Positions 44,053-53,280 of a stretch of 64,000 nucleotides of DNA are shown here, in pieces; positions within the stretch are counted from its first letter, which is position 1, and every line of letters begins with the position of its first letter. Location: NCBI GenBank assembly GCA_038230335.1, contig JBBRNL010000001.1, forward strand, positions 1-64,000, given 5' to 3'. The stretch is from JBBRDU01 sp038230335. GTDB taxonomy: Bacteria; Verrucomicrobiota; Verrucomicrobiia; Chthoniobacterales; UBA10450. Made by a program: the position numbers and the translations under genes. The notes beneath the pieces are model-generated. The model was not told the DNA's origin, did no database searches, and saw nothing but the letters and a program-made list of their open reading frames with translations.

Positions 44053-44769
44053 ATGTCTCGCATGTTGGACACTCGGCGCGCGTTCTTTGCTCAGTTAGGG
44101 GCGGTGGCTGCGCTCATCGCAGCTCTGCTCTTGCTGTCCCGTTTCTTCAACGTCCTTGAGGTGATGGCGGCGGCGCAACAGAGCGTCATGAATTGGGGAA
44201 AGTGGAGCGGAATTTGTTATCCCTTCCTGTTCGCAATCTGCAACGTGTTGCTCCTTCCGGGAGGGATACTCTGTGTGGGCAGTGGATTTTTCTTCGGCCT
44301 CTGGTGGGGCTTTTTCATCGTGCTGGCCGGCAACAGCATCGGGGCGGCCATCTCTTTCGCGCTCAGTCGATGGGTTGGGCAATACTGGTTTCGCCAGTGG
44401 CTCTCGCGCAACAGGATGCTGCGCGCGCTCGAGCCGGTGGTGGAACGCGAAGGTTGGAAAATTATTGTGCTGACGCAGTTGCATCCCTTGTTTCCAACCA
44501 GCTTGATCAACTACTTCTATGGACTAACGAGGATTCGATTCAGAACATTCATGTTGTGGACGTCGGTCGGTAGGGCTCCGGGATTATTCCTGTATGTTTA
44601 CGTGGGCACCCTTGGACAACTCGGCCTGAATCTGGCGCGGGGAAAGACGCATCCGCGGATTGTGGAGTACTGGACATGGGGCGGGGCCTTCGTTGCGACG
44701 GCGTTGCTTTTTTTCTTAATGAGCCGAATGGCATTCCGTGCGATTCAGCGGTCTCAGAGCGCCCTATGA
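44053..44769 (+). CDS. TVP38/TMEM64 (DedA-like) membrane protein
   Basis: This 238-residue protein has a first helix (LGAVAALIAALLLLSRFF), a hallmark LPGGILCVGSGFFFGLWWGF re-entrant segment and helices near 130-150 and the C-terminus. It has the TVP38/VTT-domain core (F-x-x-x-R preceded by GAAISFALSRWVG). Such proteins act in lipid scrambling or transport. ATG at 44053 is preferred to the GTG at 44032. It precedes cdd by 43 bp. Confidence 0.82.
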   Translation: MSRMLDTRRAFFAQLGAVAALIAALLLLSRFFNVLEVMAAAQQSVMNWGKWSGICYPFLFAICNVLLLPGGILCVGSGFFFGLWWGFFIVLAGNSIGAAISFALSRWVGQYWFRQWLSRNRMLRALEPVVEREGWKIIVLTQLHPLFPTSLINYFYGLTRIRFRTFMLWTSVGRAPGLFLYVYVGTLGQLGLNLARGKTHPRIVEYWTWGGAFVATALLFFLMSRMAFRAIQRSQSAL

Positions 44770-44812
44770 TCGCCTTTATGAAGCATTATAAATATGTCAT
44801 AGAAAGTAAGTT

Positions 44813-45217
44813 ATGAATAAAAATGAGCTGATAGCCGAAGCGATAAAAGTGAGATTGCGGTCGCACTCGCCTTACTCCAGATTCGCCGTGGGTGCTGCCC
44901 TCCTTACGAAATCCGGTCGGGTTTTCACCGGGTGTAATGTCGAGAATATTTCATTCCGGCTCACCATGTGTGCTGAGCAAGGGGCCGTGGCCGCAGCCAT
45001 CGCAAATGGCGAACGGGAATTCACATCGATCGCAGTGGTGGCGGACACGAGCAACCCGGTCGTTCCGTGTGGGGGATGTCGTCAACTCCTCGCGGAATTC
45101 AATCCTGCCCTAGAAGTGATCATGTCGACCCTACACGGCGTTCAGGAGACTGTCCTGTTAAGCGAGTTGTTGCCTCGCCCAGCTCAGGGAATATTGGAAC
45201 GGATGCAGGATGTTTAA
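44813..45217 (+). CDS. cdd: Cytidine deaminase
   Basis: This 134-residue enzyme deaminates cytidine and deoxycytidine. The zinc site is complete: Cys53 and Glu55 in TMCAEQGA, then Cys86 and Cys89 in VPCGGCRQLL. SPYSRFAVGAALLTKSG and FTGCNVENISF are also typical. It overlaps the start of mnmG by 8 bases. Confidence 0.94.
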   Translation: MNKNELIAEAIKVRLRSHSPYSRFAVGAALLTKSGRVFTGCNVENISFRLTMCAEQGAVAAAIANGEREFTSIAVVADTSNPVVPCGGCRQLLAEFNPALEVIMSTLHGVQETVLLSELLPRPAQGILERMQDV

Positions 45218-47120
45218 TTGGCCCACAGAGTACGATGTCATTGTGGTCGGGAGCGGCCATGCCGGGATTGAAGCGGCCCTGGCGGCGGCGCGTCTTGGAT
45301 GCCGAACGCTGATGCTGACGCAAAACCTGGATACGATTGGACAGATGTCTTGTAATCCTGCCATTGGGGGTTTGGCGAAGGGACACATGGTCCGTGAGAT
45401 CGATGCAATGGGGGGCGCGATGGGCCTCAATGCCGATGCTACCGGGATTCAGTTCCGGATGTTGAACAGGGCGAAGGGCCCGTCGGTCCGTGCGCCCCGT
45501 GCGCAATGCGACAAAAAAGCGTATCAATTTCGGATGAAGGCGATTTTGGAACGGACGGATCACCTGGACATTCAGCAGGCGACCGTCTCCGAGGTAGTGC
45601 TTGCGCGCGGAGCTGTTGAAGGAGTGGTGACCGACGTGGGGGCCAGAATCCGAGGTCACACCGTCATCATCACTTCGGGCACGTTTTTGAGGGGGCTGTT
45701 GCACGTGGGCGAAACGCAACGACCTGGGGGCAGGATGGCGGATGCGAGTTCTTCGTTGAGCGACAATCTGCGGGCGCTCGGATTTGAGGTCGGCCGGTTT
45801 AAGACGGGCACGCCTTGTCGCATTAATCGTCGGTCGATCGATTTTTCGCGGTGTGAAATTCAAATGGGTGAGGAGCCGCCACCGCGGTTTTCCTTTGAGG
45901 AAGGGGCGCTAAAACGGACTCGCGACGATATTTTTACGTTGAACGACGATTCAACTGGCACGTTCCACGTGGAACAATTGCCCTGTTGGATTACCCATAC
46001 CACGCCTGAAACCCACGAAATCATCCGGGCCAATCTTCATCGATCGCCACTTTACGCCGGCAACATTAAAGGAACCGGACCCCGGTATTGTCCCTCCATT
46101 GAAGACAAGGTGGTTAAGTTCGCCGATCGGACGGCTCACCAGTTGTTCCTGGAACCCGAGGGACGCCATACGGAGGAATTCTACGTCAACGGGATATCCA
46201 CTAGCCTCCCGTTCGACGTGCAACTTCAATTTGTCCGATCCATACCCGCCTTGGAGTCTGCCGAGATTCTACGCCCCGGATACGCCGTAGAATATGATTA
46301 TTTTCCTCCAACACAGCTGCATCACACCTTGGAGACAAAGCGGATTGCCGGACTCTATTTTGCCGGCCAAGTCAACGGAACGTCCGGTTACGAGGAAGCT
46401 GCCGCGCAGGGCCTGGTGGCTGGCGCCAACGCCGGTTTGCGCTGTTTGACGCGAGACCCGCTGATCATTCAGCGAGGGGAAGGCTACATTGGCGTTTTGA
46501 TTGATGATTTGGTGACCCAAGGCACCGAGGAACCGTATCGAATGTTTACGAGTCGAGCTGAAGATCGGCTCCGGCTCCGCCAGGACACGGCGGATCAGCG
46601 CCTGACTCCGCGCGCCTTTGAGGCGGGTCTCATTTCGTCGCTGCGCTGGCAAAGCTTTGAGAGGAAATTGGTCTCTCTCCAGGCAACGAGATCGGCTGTG
46701 CTCGAGACGAGAATTGGCGGCGTTTCGTTAAGCCAGCTGATCAAGCGGCCTAACTTCCTTGTGGCAGCGCTTCCGAAAGAGCTTCAGGCCATCGCCGACG
46801 CCCATATCTGGGATTTGGTCGAAACCGACTTCAAGTACGAGGGGTATGTAGTGCGGCAATCGGAACAGAATCACGCTGTCTCACGACGAGGGGAAGAAAA
46901 GATTCCCCTTGATTTCGACTTTTCCCAAATAGGAGGGCTGCGTTCCGAAACACAACAGAAGCTGGCGGCCGTCGGGCCAAGGACGCTGGGCCAGGCAGCC
47001 AGGATCTCTGGAATTACTCCTGCCGATATTGCCATTATCAGCATTTGGCTACATAAAACAACGTTACAATCTGTATCTGAGAATGATATGCCTTTATCCA
47101 AAGCGAACCAATTAGCATGA
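45210..47120 (+). CDS. mnmG: tRNA uridine 34 carboxymethylaminomethyl enzyme MnmG
   Basis: This 636-residue FAD enzyme works with MnmE to modify the wobble uridine of certain tRNAs. It has VVGSGHAGIEAALAAARLGC, SCNPAIGGLAKGHMVREIDA, GPRYCPSIEDK and GQVNGTSGYEEAAAQG. Its length and motifs fit GidA/MnmG. It shares overlaps with cdd and plsY and so belongs to one operon with them. Confidence 0.97.
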   Translation: MFNWPTEYDVIVVGSGHAGIEAALAAARLGCRTLMLTQNLDTIGQMSCNPAIGGLAKGHMVREIDAMGGAMGLNADATGIQFRMLNRAKGPSVRAPRAQCDKKAYQFRMKAILERTDHLDIQQATVSEVVLARGAVEGVVTDVGARIRGHTVIITSGTFLRGLLHVGETQRPGGRMADASSSLSDNLRALGFEVGRFKTGTPCRINRRSIDFSRCEIQMGEEPPPRFSFEEGALKRTRDDIFTLNDDSTGTFHVEQLPCWITHTTPETHEIIRANLHRSPLYAGNIKGTGPRYCPSIEDKVVKFADRTAHQLFLEPEGRHTEEFYVNGISTSLPFDVQLQFVRSIPALESAEILRPGYAVEYDYFPPTQLHHTLETKRIAGLYFAGQVNGTSGYEEAAAQGLVAGANAGLRCLTRDPLIIQRGEGYIGVLIDDLVTQGTEEPYRMFTSRAEDRLRLRQDTADQRLTPRAFEAGLISSLRWQSFERKLVSLQATRSAVLETRIGGVSLSQLIKRPNFLVAALPKELQAIADAHIWDLVETDFKYEGYVVRQSEQNHAVSRRGEEKIPLDFDFSQIGGLRSETQQKLAAVGPRTLGQAARISGITPADIAIISIWLHKTTLQSVSENDMPLSKANQLA

Positions 47121-47746
47121 TGGGATTCTTGGTCATTATCCTCGTCAGCTATTTGATCGGGTCCATCCCCTCCGGGTATTTGGCGGGAAGGCTGGCAGGA
47201 CTGGATATTCGCAAACAAGGCAGCGGAAACATCGGCGCGACCAACGTGACTCGCGTCCTGGGAAAGAAATACGGTTATCCGGTGTTTCTCGCCGACTTTT
47301 CGAAGGGATTGGTTGCAGTCCTTTTAGCACCGCTCTTAGCGCGCTTCTTTGCCCTGTCGCATGCGCCCGACCTGTTCGAAATAGTGGCTGGAATTTTTGT
47401 CGTGGTTGGCAATGCTTTTCCGGTTTGGTTGCGGTTTCGAGGTGGCAAAGGCGTGGCCACTTCCGCCGGCCTCCTATTCGGATTAACACCGATCGTCGCC
47501 GTGATTGATGTTGTCGTGTGGGTCGTTGCGTTTTACACGACGCGATACGTCTCGTTAGCCTCGGTCATAGCGGCGCTCGCTTTGCCGGTGACGGTTTTTA
47601 TCATCAAGCACCTGACCGGAGTGGATCGCCCTCTCATCCTCTATGTGTCGATTGCGCTGGCCGCCATTGTGATTTTGCGGCATCGATCAAACCTTTCGCG
47701 CCTGATGCGCGGAACGGAACAACGCCTTCAAAAACGTGAAGATTGA
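47117..47746 (+). CDS. plsY: Acyl-phosphate glycerol-3-phosphate acyltransferase
   Basis: This 209-residue membrane enzyme makes lysophosphatidic acid from acyl phosphate. It has SYLIGSIPSGYLAG, the GSGNIGATNVTRVLGKK motif, VGNAFPVWLRFRGGKGVAT and about five helices. The start overlaps mnmG (ATGATG), and the end overlaps gpsA, which makes its glycerol-3-phosphate substrate. Confidence 0.95.
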   Translation: MMGFLVIILVSYLIGSIPSGYLAGRLAGLDIRKQGSGNIGATNVTRVLGKKYGYPVFLADFSKGLVAVLLAPLLARFFALSHAPDLFEIVAGIFVVVGNAFPVWLRFRGGKGVATSAGLLFGLTPIVAVIDVVVWVVAFYTTRYVSLASVIAALALPVTVFIIKHLTGVDRPLILYVSIALAAIVILRHRSNLSRLMRGTEQRLQKRED

Positions 47747-48737
47747 AACGACCTCCATTCTGGGAGCCGGTGGCTGGGGTACCGCGCTGGCCGCGCTCTG
47801 GGCCAAAGATGGCCGCGACATCGTCCTCTGGGGGCATTGCGCGGAGCGCATCGAGAGGTTGAAGGAAACGCGCGAGAATCATGACTACCTTCCCGGAGTA
47901 AAGCTTCCTGGTAATGTCCGCCTAACGAGTGACATGTCGGAATGCGCAGCGAGTGCGCTGACCGTCTTTGTCGTTCCGTCCACGGCCTTTCGATCGATTG
48001 CCGGGACCTTTGCCAAAGTCGTGATGAACAAGGATTCCGTCCTGCTCAGTTGTACGAAAGGCATCGAGCATGGCACGGGCCTGCGCATGAGTCAGATCCT
48101 GGCCGAATTATTGCCGGGCCACATCACCGCGGTCTTGTCCGGGCCGAACCTCGCGGTCGAAGTGGCGAGGCAGCTTCCCACCGCCACCGTGCTGGGCTGT
48201 AGCGATACGGATTGCGCGGCCGCGTTGCAAAGCTACCTCGGCAGTGCGCGGTTTCGAATCTACCGCAGCGCCGAAGTCGTCGGCATCGAACTGGGCGGCG
48301 CTCTCAAAAACGTCTTTGCCCTCCCCGCCGGCGTGAGCGACGGGCTCGGGTTAGGTGACAATTCGAAGGCCGCACTGGTGACTCGTTCTTTGGCGGAGCT
48401 GCTTCGAATTGGGACAGCCATGGGAGGTGACGCTGGAACATTTTACGGCCTGAGCGGCGCCGGCGATTTGATCGCGACTTGTTTCAGTCAGCATAGTCGC
48501 AACCGCAAAGTAGGAGAACGATTGGGTCGCGGCGAGTCGCTCGTCCAAATCACTTCGTCCATGCAGATGGTGGCGGAAGGAATTCCGACCACGAAGAGCG
48601 CGTACGACTGTGCGCGCAAGCTCGATATTGAAACCCCGATCATCGATCAGGTCTACGCCCTGCTTTACGAGGGCAAGCCCCCTTTGCAGGGTTTGCAGGA
48701 ATTATTGCAGCGCGACCAGAAGGCCGAGCAGGTCTGA
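47736..48737 (+). CDS. gpsA: Glycerol-3-phosphate dehydrogenase [NAD(P)+]
   Basis: This 333-residue enzyme reduces dihydroxyacetone phosphate to glycerol-3-phosphate. It has LGAGGWGTALAALWAKDG, the substrate-site lysine in GIELGGALKNVFALPAG and LSGAGDLIATCFSQHSRN. Translation starts at GTG 47736 inside plsY. Its stop abuts that of purN on the other strand (TGATCA), leaving no spacer. Confidence 0.96.
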   Translation: MKIETTSILGAGGWGTALAALWAKDGRDIVLWGHCAERIERLKETRENHDYLPGVKLPGNVRLTSDMSECAASALTVFVVPSTAFRSIAGTFAKVVMNKDSVLLSCTKGIEHGTGLRMSQILAELLPGHITAVLSGPNLAVEVARQLPTATVLGCSDTDCAAALQSYLGSARFRIYRSAEVVGIELGGALKNVFALPAGVSDGLGLGDNSKAALVTRSLAELLRIGTAMGGDAGTFYGLSGAGDLIATCFSQHSRNRKVGERLGRGESLVQITSSMQMVAEGIPTTKSAYDCARKLDIETPIIDQVYALLYEGKPPLQGLQELLQRDQKAEQV

Positions 48738-49313
48738 TCAGGCGCAGAAGCGGCCGATTACTTCAGGGTAGAGCGTGCGCTCCTCCACCTGGATTCGCTC
48801 GTGCAGCGTTTCTGGAGTGTCGTTAGGCAGAATGGGAACCTCGCGCTGCGCGAGGATATCGCCGTGATCAACTTGTTCATCCACGTAATGGACGGTACAG
48901 CCCGTGACCTTGTGGCCGGCCAGGAGCGCCTGCTTCCAGGCCATCAAGCCAGGAAACAGGGGCAAAAGCGATGGATGAATATTCAGAACTCGGCGTGGAA
49001 AAGCCTCCAGGGTGGGCGACTTCAGAACGCGCATGAAGCCGGCCAGCACCACCATCTCGACCCCGGCATCGCGCAACATGCGCACCATCTCCGCTTCCGA
49101 ATTTGGTTCCAGCCGGGTCCGAAAATGCCCGGGTGGCAGATAAGCATTCGGGACGGAGAATTCGCGAGCGATGTCGAGGATAGGGGCGTCGATCACGTCC
49201 GATATGACGACGCGCGCATCCGCCGCGAGAGAGCCCCGGCGAATCCTTTCCAGGATAGCACGACAATTTGTTCCTCGTCCGGACCCCAGAATCCCGAGCG
49301 CGAGGCGACTCAT
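48738..49313 (-). CDS. purN: Phosphoribosylglycinamide formyltransferase
   Basis: This 191-residue enzyme transfers formyl from 10-formyl-THF in purine synthesis. It has LGSGRGTNCRAILERI, VVLAGFMRVL, NIHPSLLPLFPGL and GCTVHYVDEQVDHGDIL. Its start overlaps the preceding rfaE2-like gene by 4 bases. Confidence 0.95.
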   Translation of the reverse strand: MSRLALGILGSGRGTNCRAILERIRRGSLAADARVVISDVIDAPILDIAREFSVPNAYLPPGHFRTRLEPNSEAEMVRMLRDAGVEMVVLAGFMRVLKSPTLEAFPRRVLNIHPSLLPLFPGLMAWKQALLAGHKVTGCTVHYVDEQVDHGDILAQREVPILPNDTPETLHERIQVEERTLYPEVIGRFCA

Positions 49314-49795
49314 GGACGAGCCGGCCTGAGCTGGCCGATGATTCGTGAAGTCGAATATCCGGGCTGGAAAGGGATGATGCGGATCTCGGCGCCGATTTCA
49401 TCCAGGATGGCGCGTTCCTCCGGATTGAGCGTCTCCGGCGTGTAGTCACCGCCTTTCACGTAGACGTCCGGACGAACCGTCGCGAGCAGCCGCGTCACGC
49501 GCACATCCGGAAACACCGTGACAAGATCAACTGATGCGAGGGCGGCCAAAACTTCAGCGCGATCGTGCTCACTGTTGATCGGGCGGTTGGCGCCTTTCAG
49601 CGTTCGCACCGATTCGTCACCGTTCACACCCACTGCCAGAACGTCGCCCCAGGCGCGGGCATCCGCCAGATACCGCACATGGCCGACGTGCAGTAAATCG
49701 AAACAGCCATTGGTGAACACCAATTTTTTGCCCGTTTCGCGAAACTCCCTAGCGCGATCCGCCAGATTCTGAACGTCGATAATCTTTTCGTTCAT
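49310..49795 (-). CDS. rfaE2: Heptose-1-phosphate adenylyltransferase
   Basis: This 161-residue enzyme matches the second domain of HldE/RfaE and forms ADP-heptose for LPS. It has the nucleotidyltransferase HxGH motif in FTNGCFDLLHVGHVRYL and VTVFPDVRVTRLL. The kinase domain is absent, so a separate kinase is expected elsewhere. It suggests an LPS-type envelope. Confidence 0.92.
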   Translation of the reverse strand: MNEKIIDVQNLADRAREFRETGKKLVFTNGCFDLLHVGHVRYLADARAWGDVLAVGVNGDESVRTLKGANRPINSEHDRAEVLAALASVDLVTVFPDVRVTRLLATVRPDVYVKGGDYTPETLNPEERAILDEIGAEIRIIPFQPGYSTSRIIGQLRPARP

Positions 49796-50676
49796 TTCTT
49801 TCCCACCACAAATTGCAGGGCACGGGGAATCACCTCAAATACGGCAGGTTCATTTCCCACCAATTCTCCATCGACATTGAACCACATGCCGGGTTTTGAC
49901 CGGATGGAAATTTTTGGCACTTGCCGAAAGACAATTGAATCGCTGCCCAAATGCTGGCCGAGCAGGATCCGGGCGGTCAGGAATGCGATCTCAGCCGCCG
50001 GTAGCTGCGGAATCAAAACGACATCGAGAAGTCCATCACCAGGGTCTGCCTCCGGAGCGATGGGTAGGCCTCCGGCGACATATCGGCCGTTCGCGATGAC
50101 TACATTATAAAGATCGAGAGCCAATATCTCCTTCGGGCCAAAGCGAATCTTCGTCCGGTAGGCCCGCAGGTCCGGAATCGCGGCGGCGGCGCCGCGCACA
50201 TAGGCGAGAGGCCCCCACGTTTTCTTGATCGATGGCGTCAGTTTTTCGTTGACCAGTCCGCTGAAACCCCCGGCCGAAACGTTGATGAAATATCGTGACC
50301 GGTCGCTTTTCACGCGCACAATGTCGATGGGCCTTGTCTGGCCCGCGCGCAGGATGTCGATATTCTCCTCCAAGTCCGCGGATAAATTCAAACAGCGGGC
50401 GAAGTCATTCCCGGTCCCCAGCGGGAGGAGCCCGAGGCGGACATTTTTCGTGCGCCGCGCCATCCCGTTCACCACTTCATTCAGAGTGCCGTCCCCGCCT
50501 GCGGCAATGATGTAATCACACCCCTTCCGGATCGCTTCGGCCGCGAACTTTTTGGCATGGCCAGACTTTTGCGTGATGTAGCGGAGGGCGGGCTTGAGCC
50601 GGTCGATTCGTTTTAGAAAAGCGGCCAGGTCGCCTACTGAGCCGGCCTTGGGATTGATGATAACAGCCGTCTTCAC
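49792..50676 (-). CDS. Lipid kinase, diacylglycerol kinase family
   Basis: This 294-residue YegS/DagK-type kinase has AVIINPKAGS, AAGGDGTLNEVVNGMARR and LGLLPLGTGNDFARCL. It probably recycles diacylglycerol or another lipid into its phosphate. GTG at 50676 is preferred because the family begins at this strand; the frame is open to 50757. Its end overlaps rfaE2. Confidence 0.9.
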   Translation of the reverse strand: MKTAVIINPKAGSVGDLAAFLKRIDRLKPALRYITQKSGHAKKFAAEAIRKGCDYIIAAGGDGTLNEVVNGMARRTKNVRLGLLPLGTGNDFARCLNLSADLEENIDILRAGQTRPIDIVRVKSDRSRYFINVSAGGFSGLVNEKLTPSIKKTWGPLAYVRGAAAAIPDLRAYRTKIRFGPKEILALDLYNVVIANGRYVAGGLPIAPEADPGDGLLDVVLIPQLPAAEIAFLTARILLGQHLGSDSIVFRQVPKISIRSKPGMWFNVDGELVGNEPAVFEVIPRALQFVVGKK

Positions 50677-50820
50677 ATGCAAGGGTCCTAACCTCTGTGC
50701 AGTTGTGGTTGACGCAAGATGGTTAGAGGTCCATGCGGAAAATTTCTTGTGCGTCACCGGCGCCTTGGAGAATCAGGTTGCGTTTTGTCGGTTTTGGCCA
50801 ATTTGTAGCCGCGAATTACT

Positions 50821-51600
50821 ATGGCTGCGCCTGATCATCCGAGCGAGAAAAGCAATGCGGCTCCTTCCGGATTTCGTATCTCGGACGGGCTGGTTATGCC
50901 GCGTCGCGCTTTTGATACCGGGGCGTCTTCAGAACTGGCTGATCTGCCTCGTGTCTCCGGGCCTCCCCTGCTCTTTTCCATCCCGCGTGATCCGCACACT
51001 CTTTTCACGTACTGGAGCGTGGACTGGGCCGACGTTTTTTCGAGAAGCGAACCCATGGACCGGCAGGTTTATTTGCGGGTGAAAAAGGACGATGGCACGG
51101 ACGAATCGGAAGCGATTGTTGAGCCGATGCTGGGCAGCCATTATGCGGGAGTGGCACAACCGGGCGGGAACTATCACACCGAGTTGGGTTACTATGGAGC
51201 CGCCGGCGCATGGTCCGCGGTGGTGACTTCCGACACTGTGACCATGCCGCCGGATAGCGCCTCTCAAAATGCGGAACTGGACTTGGCGACCTTACCCTTT
51301 CATCTCAGCTTCCAGCGATTGATAGATCTCTTCCGTGCCTCCAACGGAAATGCGATCAGCGCCATTCTGGCCCGGCTGCAGAAGCGGGCCGTCAATGAAT
51401 CGAAAGGGGACTTAACAGCTGAAGAATGGGAAGTTTTTCGCGCGATGGATGTTTCCGTGGCGGATCTCGATGCTTCACGCGAGCCATTCGGCAGGAACGC
51501 CGATGGCTTGCGCAAGAAAACCGAGGCCGTGCTTGGCTTCGGCGCGACCAGTCCAGCCCGCCCTTTTGGCGAGAGCAGTCCCGGTTCAAGTCGCTCGTAG
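50821..51600 (+). CDS. DUF4912 protein
   Basis: This 259-residue protein has a DUF4912 domain (about 25-145) with LLFSIPRDPHTLFTYWSVDW, VYLRVKKDD and YHTELGYYGAAGAWS. The rest is loosely helical with a Ser/Pro-rich end. The domain's function is unknown. It stands alone between divergent dagK and the convergent permease gene. Confidence 0.85.
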   Translation: MAAPDHPSEKSNAAPSGFRISDGLVMPRRAFDTGASSELADLPRVSGPPLLFSIPRDPHTLFTYWSVDWADVFSRSEPMDRQVYLRVKKDDGTDESEAIVEPMLGSHYAGVAQPGGNYHTELGYYGAAGAWSAVVTSDTVTMPPDSASQNAELDLATLPFHLSFQRLIDLFRASNGNAISAILARLQKRAVNESKGDLTAEEWEVFRAMDVSVADLDASREPFGRNADGLRKKTEAVLGFGATSPARPFGESSPGSSRS

Positions 51601-51702
51601 AAGCCTCCGAAATCGTTGGCATCCTCCATTTGGATGCCCCCCTAACGACTCCGGCCGCCGTCTCAATACTGCGCTCGCCTCACGTCTGCGACCGATTCAA
51701 CT

Positions 51703-53199
51703 TCATCCCTTCCCCGGCGACTCAGGCGGGGGGGCATTCAGGCGGCTATGGTTCTTCCCGTAGCAAAAATAGAAGACCAGCCCGATCAGCAGCCAGACGA
51801 TCAGCCGCATCCAATTGGTCCACCCGAGGCCGTAGATCATGGCGCCGCACACGATAATACCCAGCGTCGCAACAACCGGCAGCGCTGGCACGCGGAACCC
51901 GCGTTCGAGATCGGGGCGCCGACGTCGCATAATCCACACACCCGCGCAGACGAGAATGAAAGCGAAGAGCGTTCCAATGCTGGTCATCTCGCCCGTGACG
52001 TCCGCCGGAACGAACGCCGCGATGAGGCCGGTAAACACGAAGAACAGCATGTTCGATTTGTAGGGGGTCCGGAACCGCCGATGCACATCGGAAAAAACCC
52101 TCGGAACAAGTCCATCGCGGCTCATCGAAAAGAAAACGCGCGACTGGCCGAGCAACAAGACGAGGATGACCGACGAAAATCCAGCCAGGATCGCGACCGT
52201 CACCGACTTTGAGAGCCACTCATAGCCGGTCATGTATTTTGTGATGGCAAACGCAACCGACGCTTCCCGGCCGGCCGTGCGAAAATCCTGCACCGTCGCA
52301 ACACCGCTCAGCACGTAGGAGAATAACACGTAGAGAATTGTGCAGAGGCCCAGTGATCCCAGAATTCCGATCGGCATGTCCCGTTTCGGGTTTCTGGCTT
52401 CTTGCGCGGCGGTTGAGACTGCATCGAAGCCGATATAGGCGAAGAAGACAACGCCGGCCGCGCCAAGAATACCGAGAATCCCTCCGTAGGCGTGGTGGAT
52501 TCCTTGTGGAGTTACATACGTCGCGGCCGCCGGGATCAACGGGGTATGGTTCGCGGGATTCATGAATCCCCAGCCAATCCCGATGAAGAGCAGCACGATG
52601 GCCGTTTTCAGGACCACGATGATACCGTTGACCATGGCTGATTCTTTTGTGCCGCGGATGAGCAGGGCGGTCAGCACCAACAGGATCAGGACGGACGGGA
52701 CGTTCATGATGCCGTGGAGACTTGTTCCAGCCTCCGTTTCGAAAGGTGAATGCGCCCACTGGAAAGGGATGCGCATCCCAAACCACTCAAGTACCCGATT
52801 GGCGTATTCGCTCCATGCGATTGCAACCGTTGCGGAGGCCACCGCATATTCGAGGATCAAATCCCAGCCGATGATCCATGCGACAAGTTCACCCATCGTC
52901 GCGTAGGAGTAGGTGTAGGCGCTTCCGGCGAGCGGAATCATGGACGCAAATTCCGCGTAGCACAGACCCGCGAACGTGCACCCGATGCCTGCGACCATGA
53001 AGGCAAGGACAACCGACGGGCCCGCGCGATCGGCAATCGCAGCAGCCGTCCGCACAAAAAGACCGGCGCCGATGATCGCACCGATGCCCAGCGCGACAAG
53101 ATTCATGGGCCCGAGCGAACGCTTCAGGCTGTGTTCGCCGACATCTCGAGACTCTTCCATCAGTCTGTCGATCGGCTTTGTCGCGAATAGATTTCCCAT
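51703..53199 (-). CDS. APC-family amino acid permease (cationic type)
   Basis: This 498-residue transporter has about 12-14 helices. It starts HSLKRSLGPMNLVALGIGAI and has IGAGLFVRTAAAIADRAGPS, the typical first helix with its unwound site, and GSAYTYSYATMGELVAWIIG in TM3. It resembles the YfnA/CAT group. It lies 81 bp behind a second APC permease in the same orientation. Confidence 0.9.
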   Translation of the reverse strand: MGNLFATKPIDRLMEESRDVGEHSLKRSLGPMNLVALGIGAIIGAGLFVRTAAAIADRAGPSVVLAFMVAGIGCTFAGLCYAEFASMIPLAGSAYTYSYATMGELVAWIIGWDLILEYAVASATVAIAWSEYANRVLEWFGMRIPFQWAHSPFETEAGTSLHGIMNVPSVLILLVLTALLIRGTKESAMVNGIIVVLKTAIVLLFIGIGWGFMNPANHTPLIPAAATYVTPQGIHHAYGGILGILGAAGVVFFAYIGFDAVSTAAQEARNPKRDMPIGILGSLGLCTILYVLFSYVLSGVATVQDFRTAGREASVAFAITKYMTGYEWLSKSVTVAILAGFSSVILVLLLGQSRVFFSMSRDGLVPRVFSDVHRRFRTPYKSNMLFFVFTGLIAAFVPADVTGEMTSIGTLFAFILVCAGVWIMRRRRPDLERGFRVPALPVVATLGIIVCGAMIYGLGWTNWMRLIVWLLIGLVFYFCYGKNHSRLNAPPPESPGKG

Positions 53200-53280
53200 A
53201 CGTGGTTTCTTTGTTAACTATGTGGCTGTTCTGCGATTCGGTTTTGCTTTGCTAACTGGACGCGGCAAACCTGGCAAGCT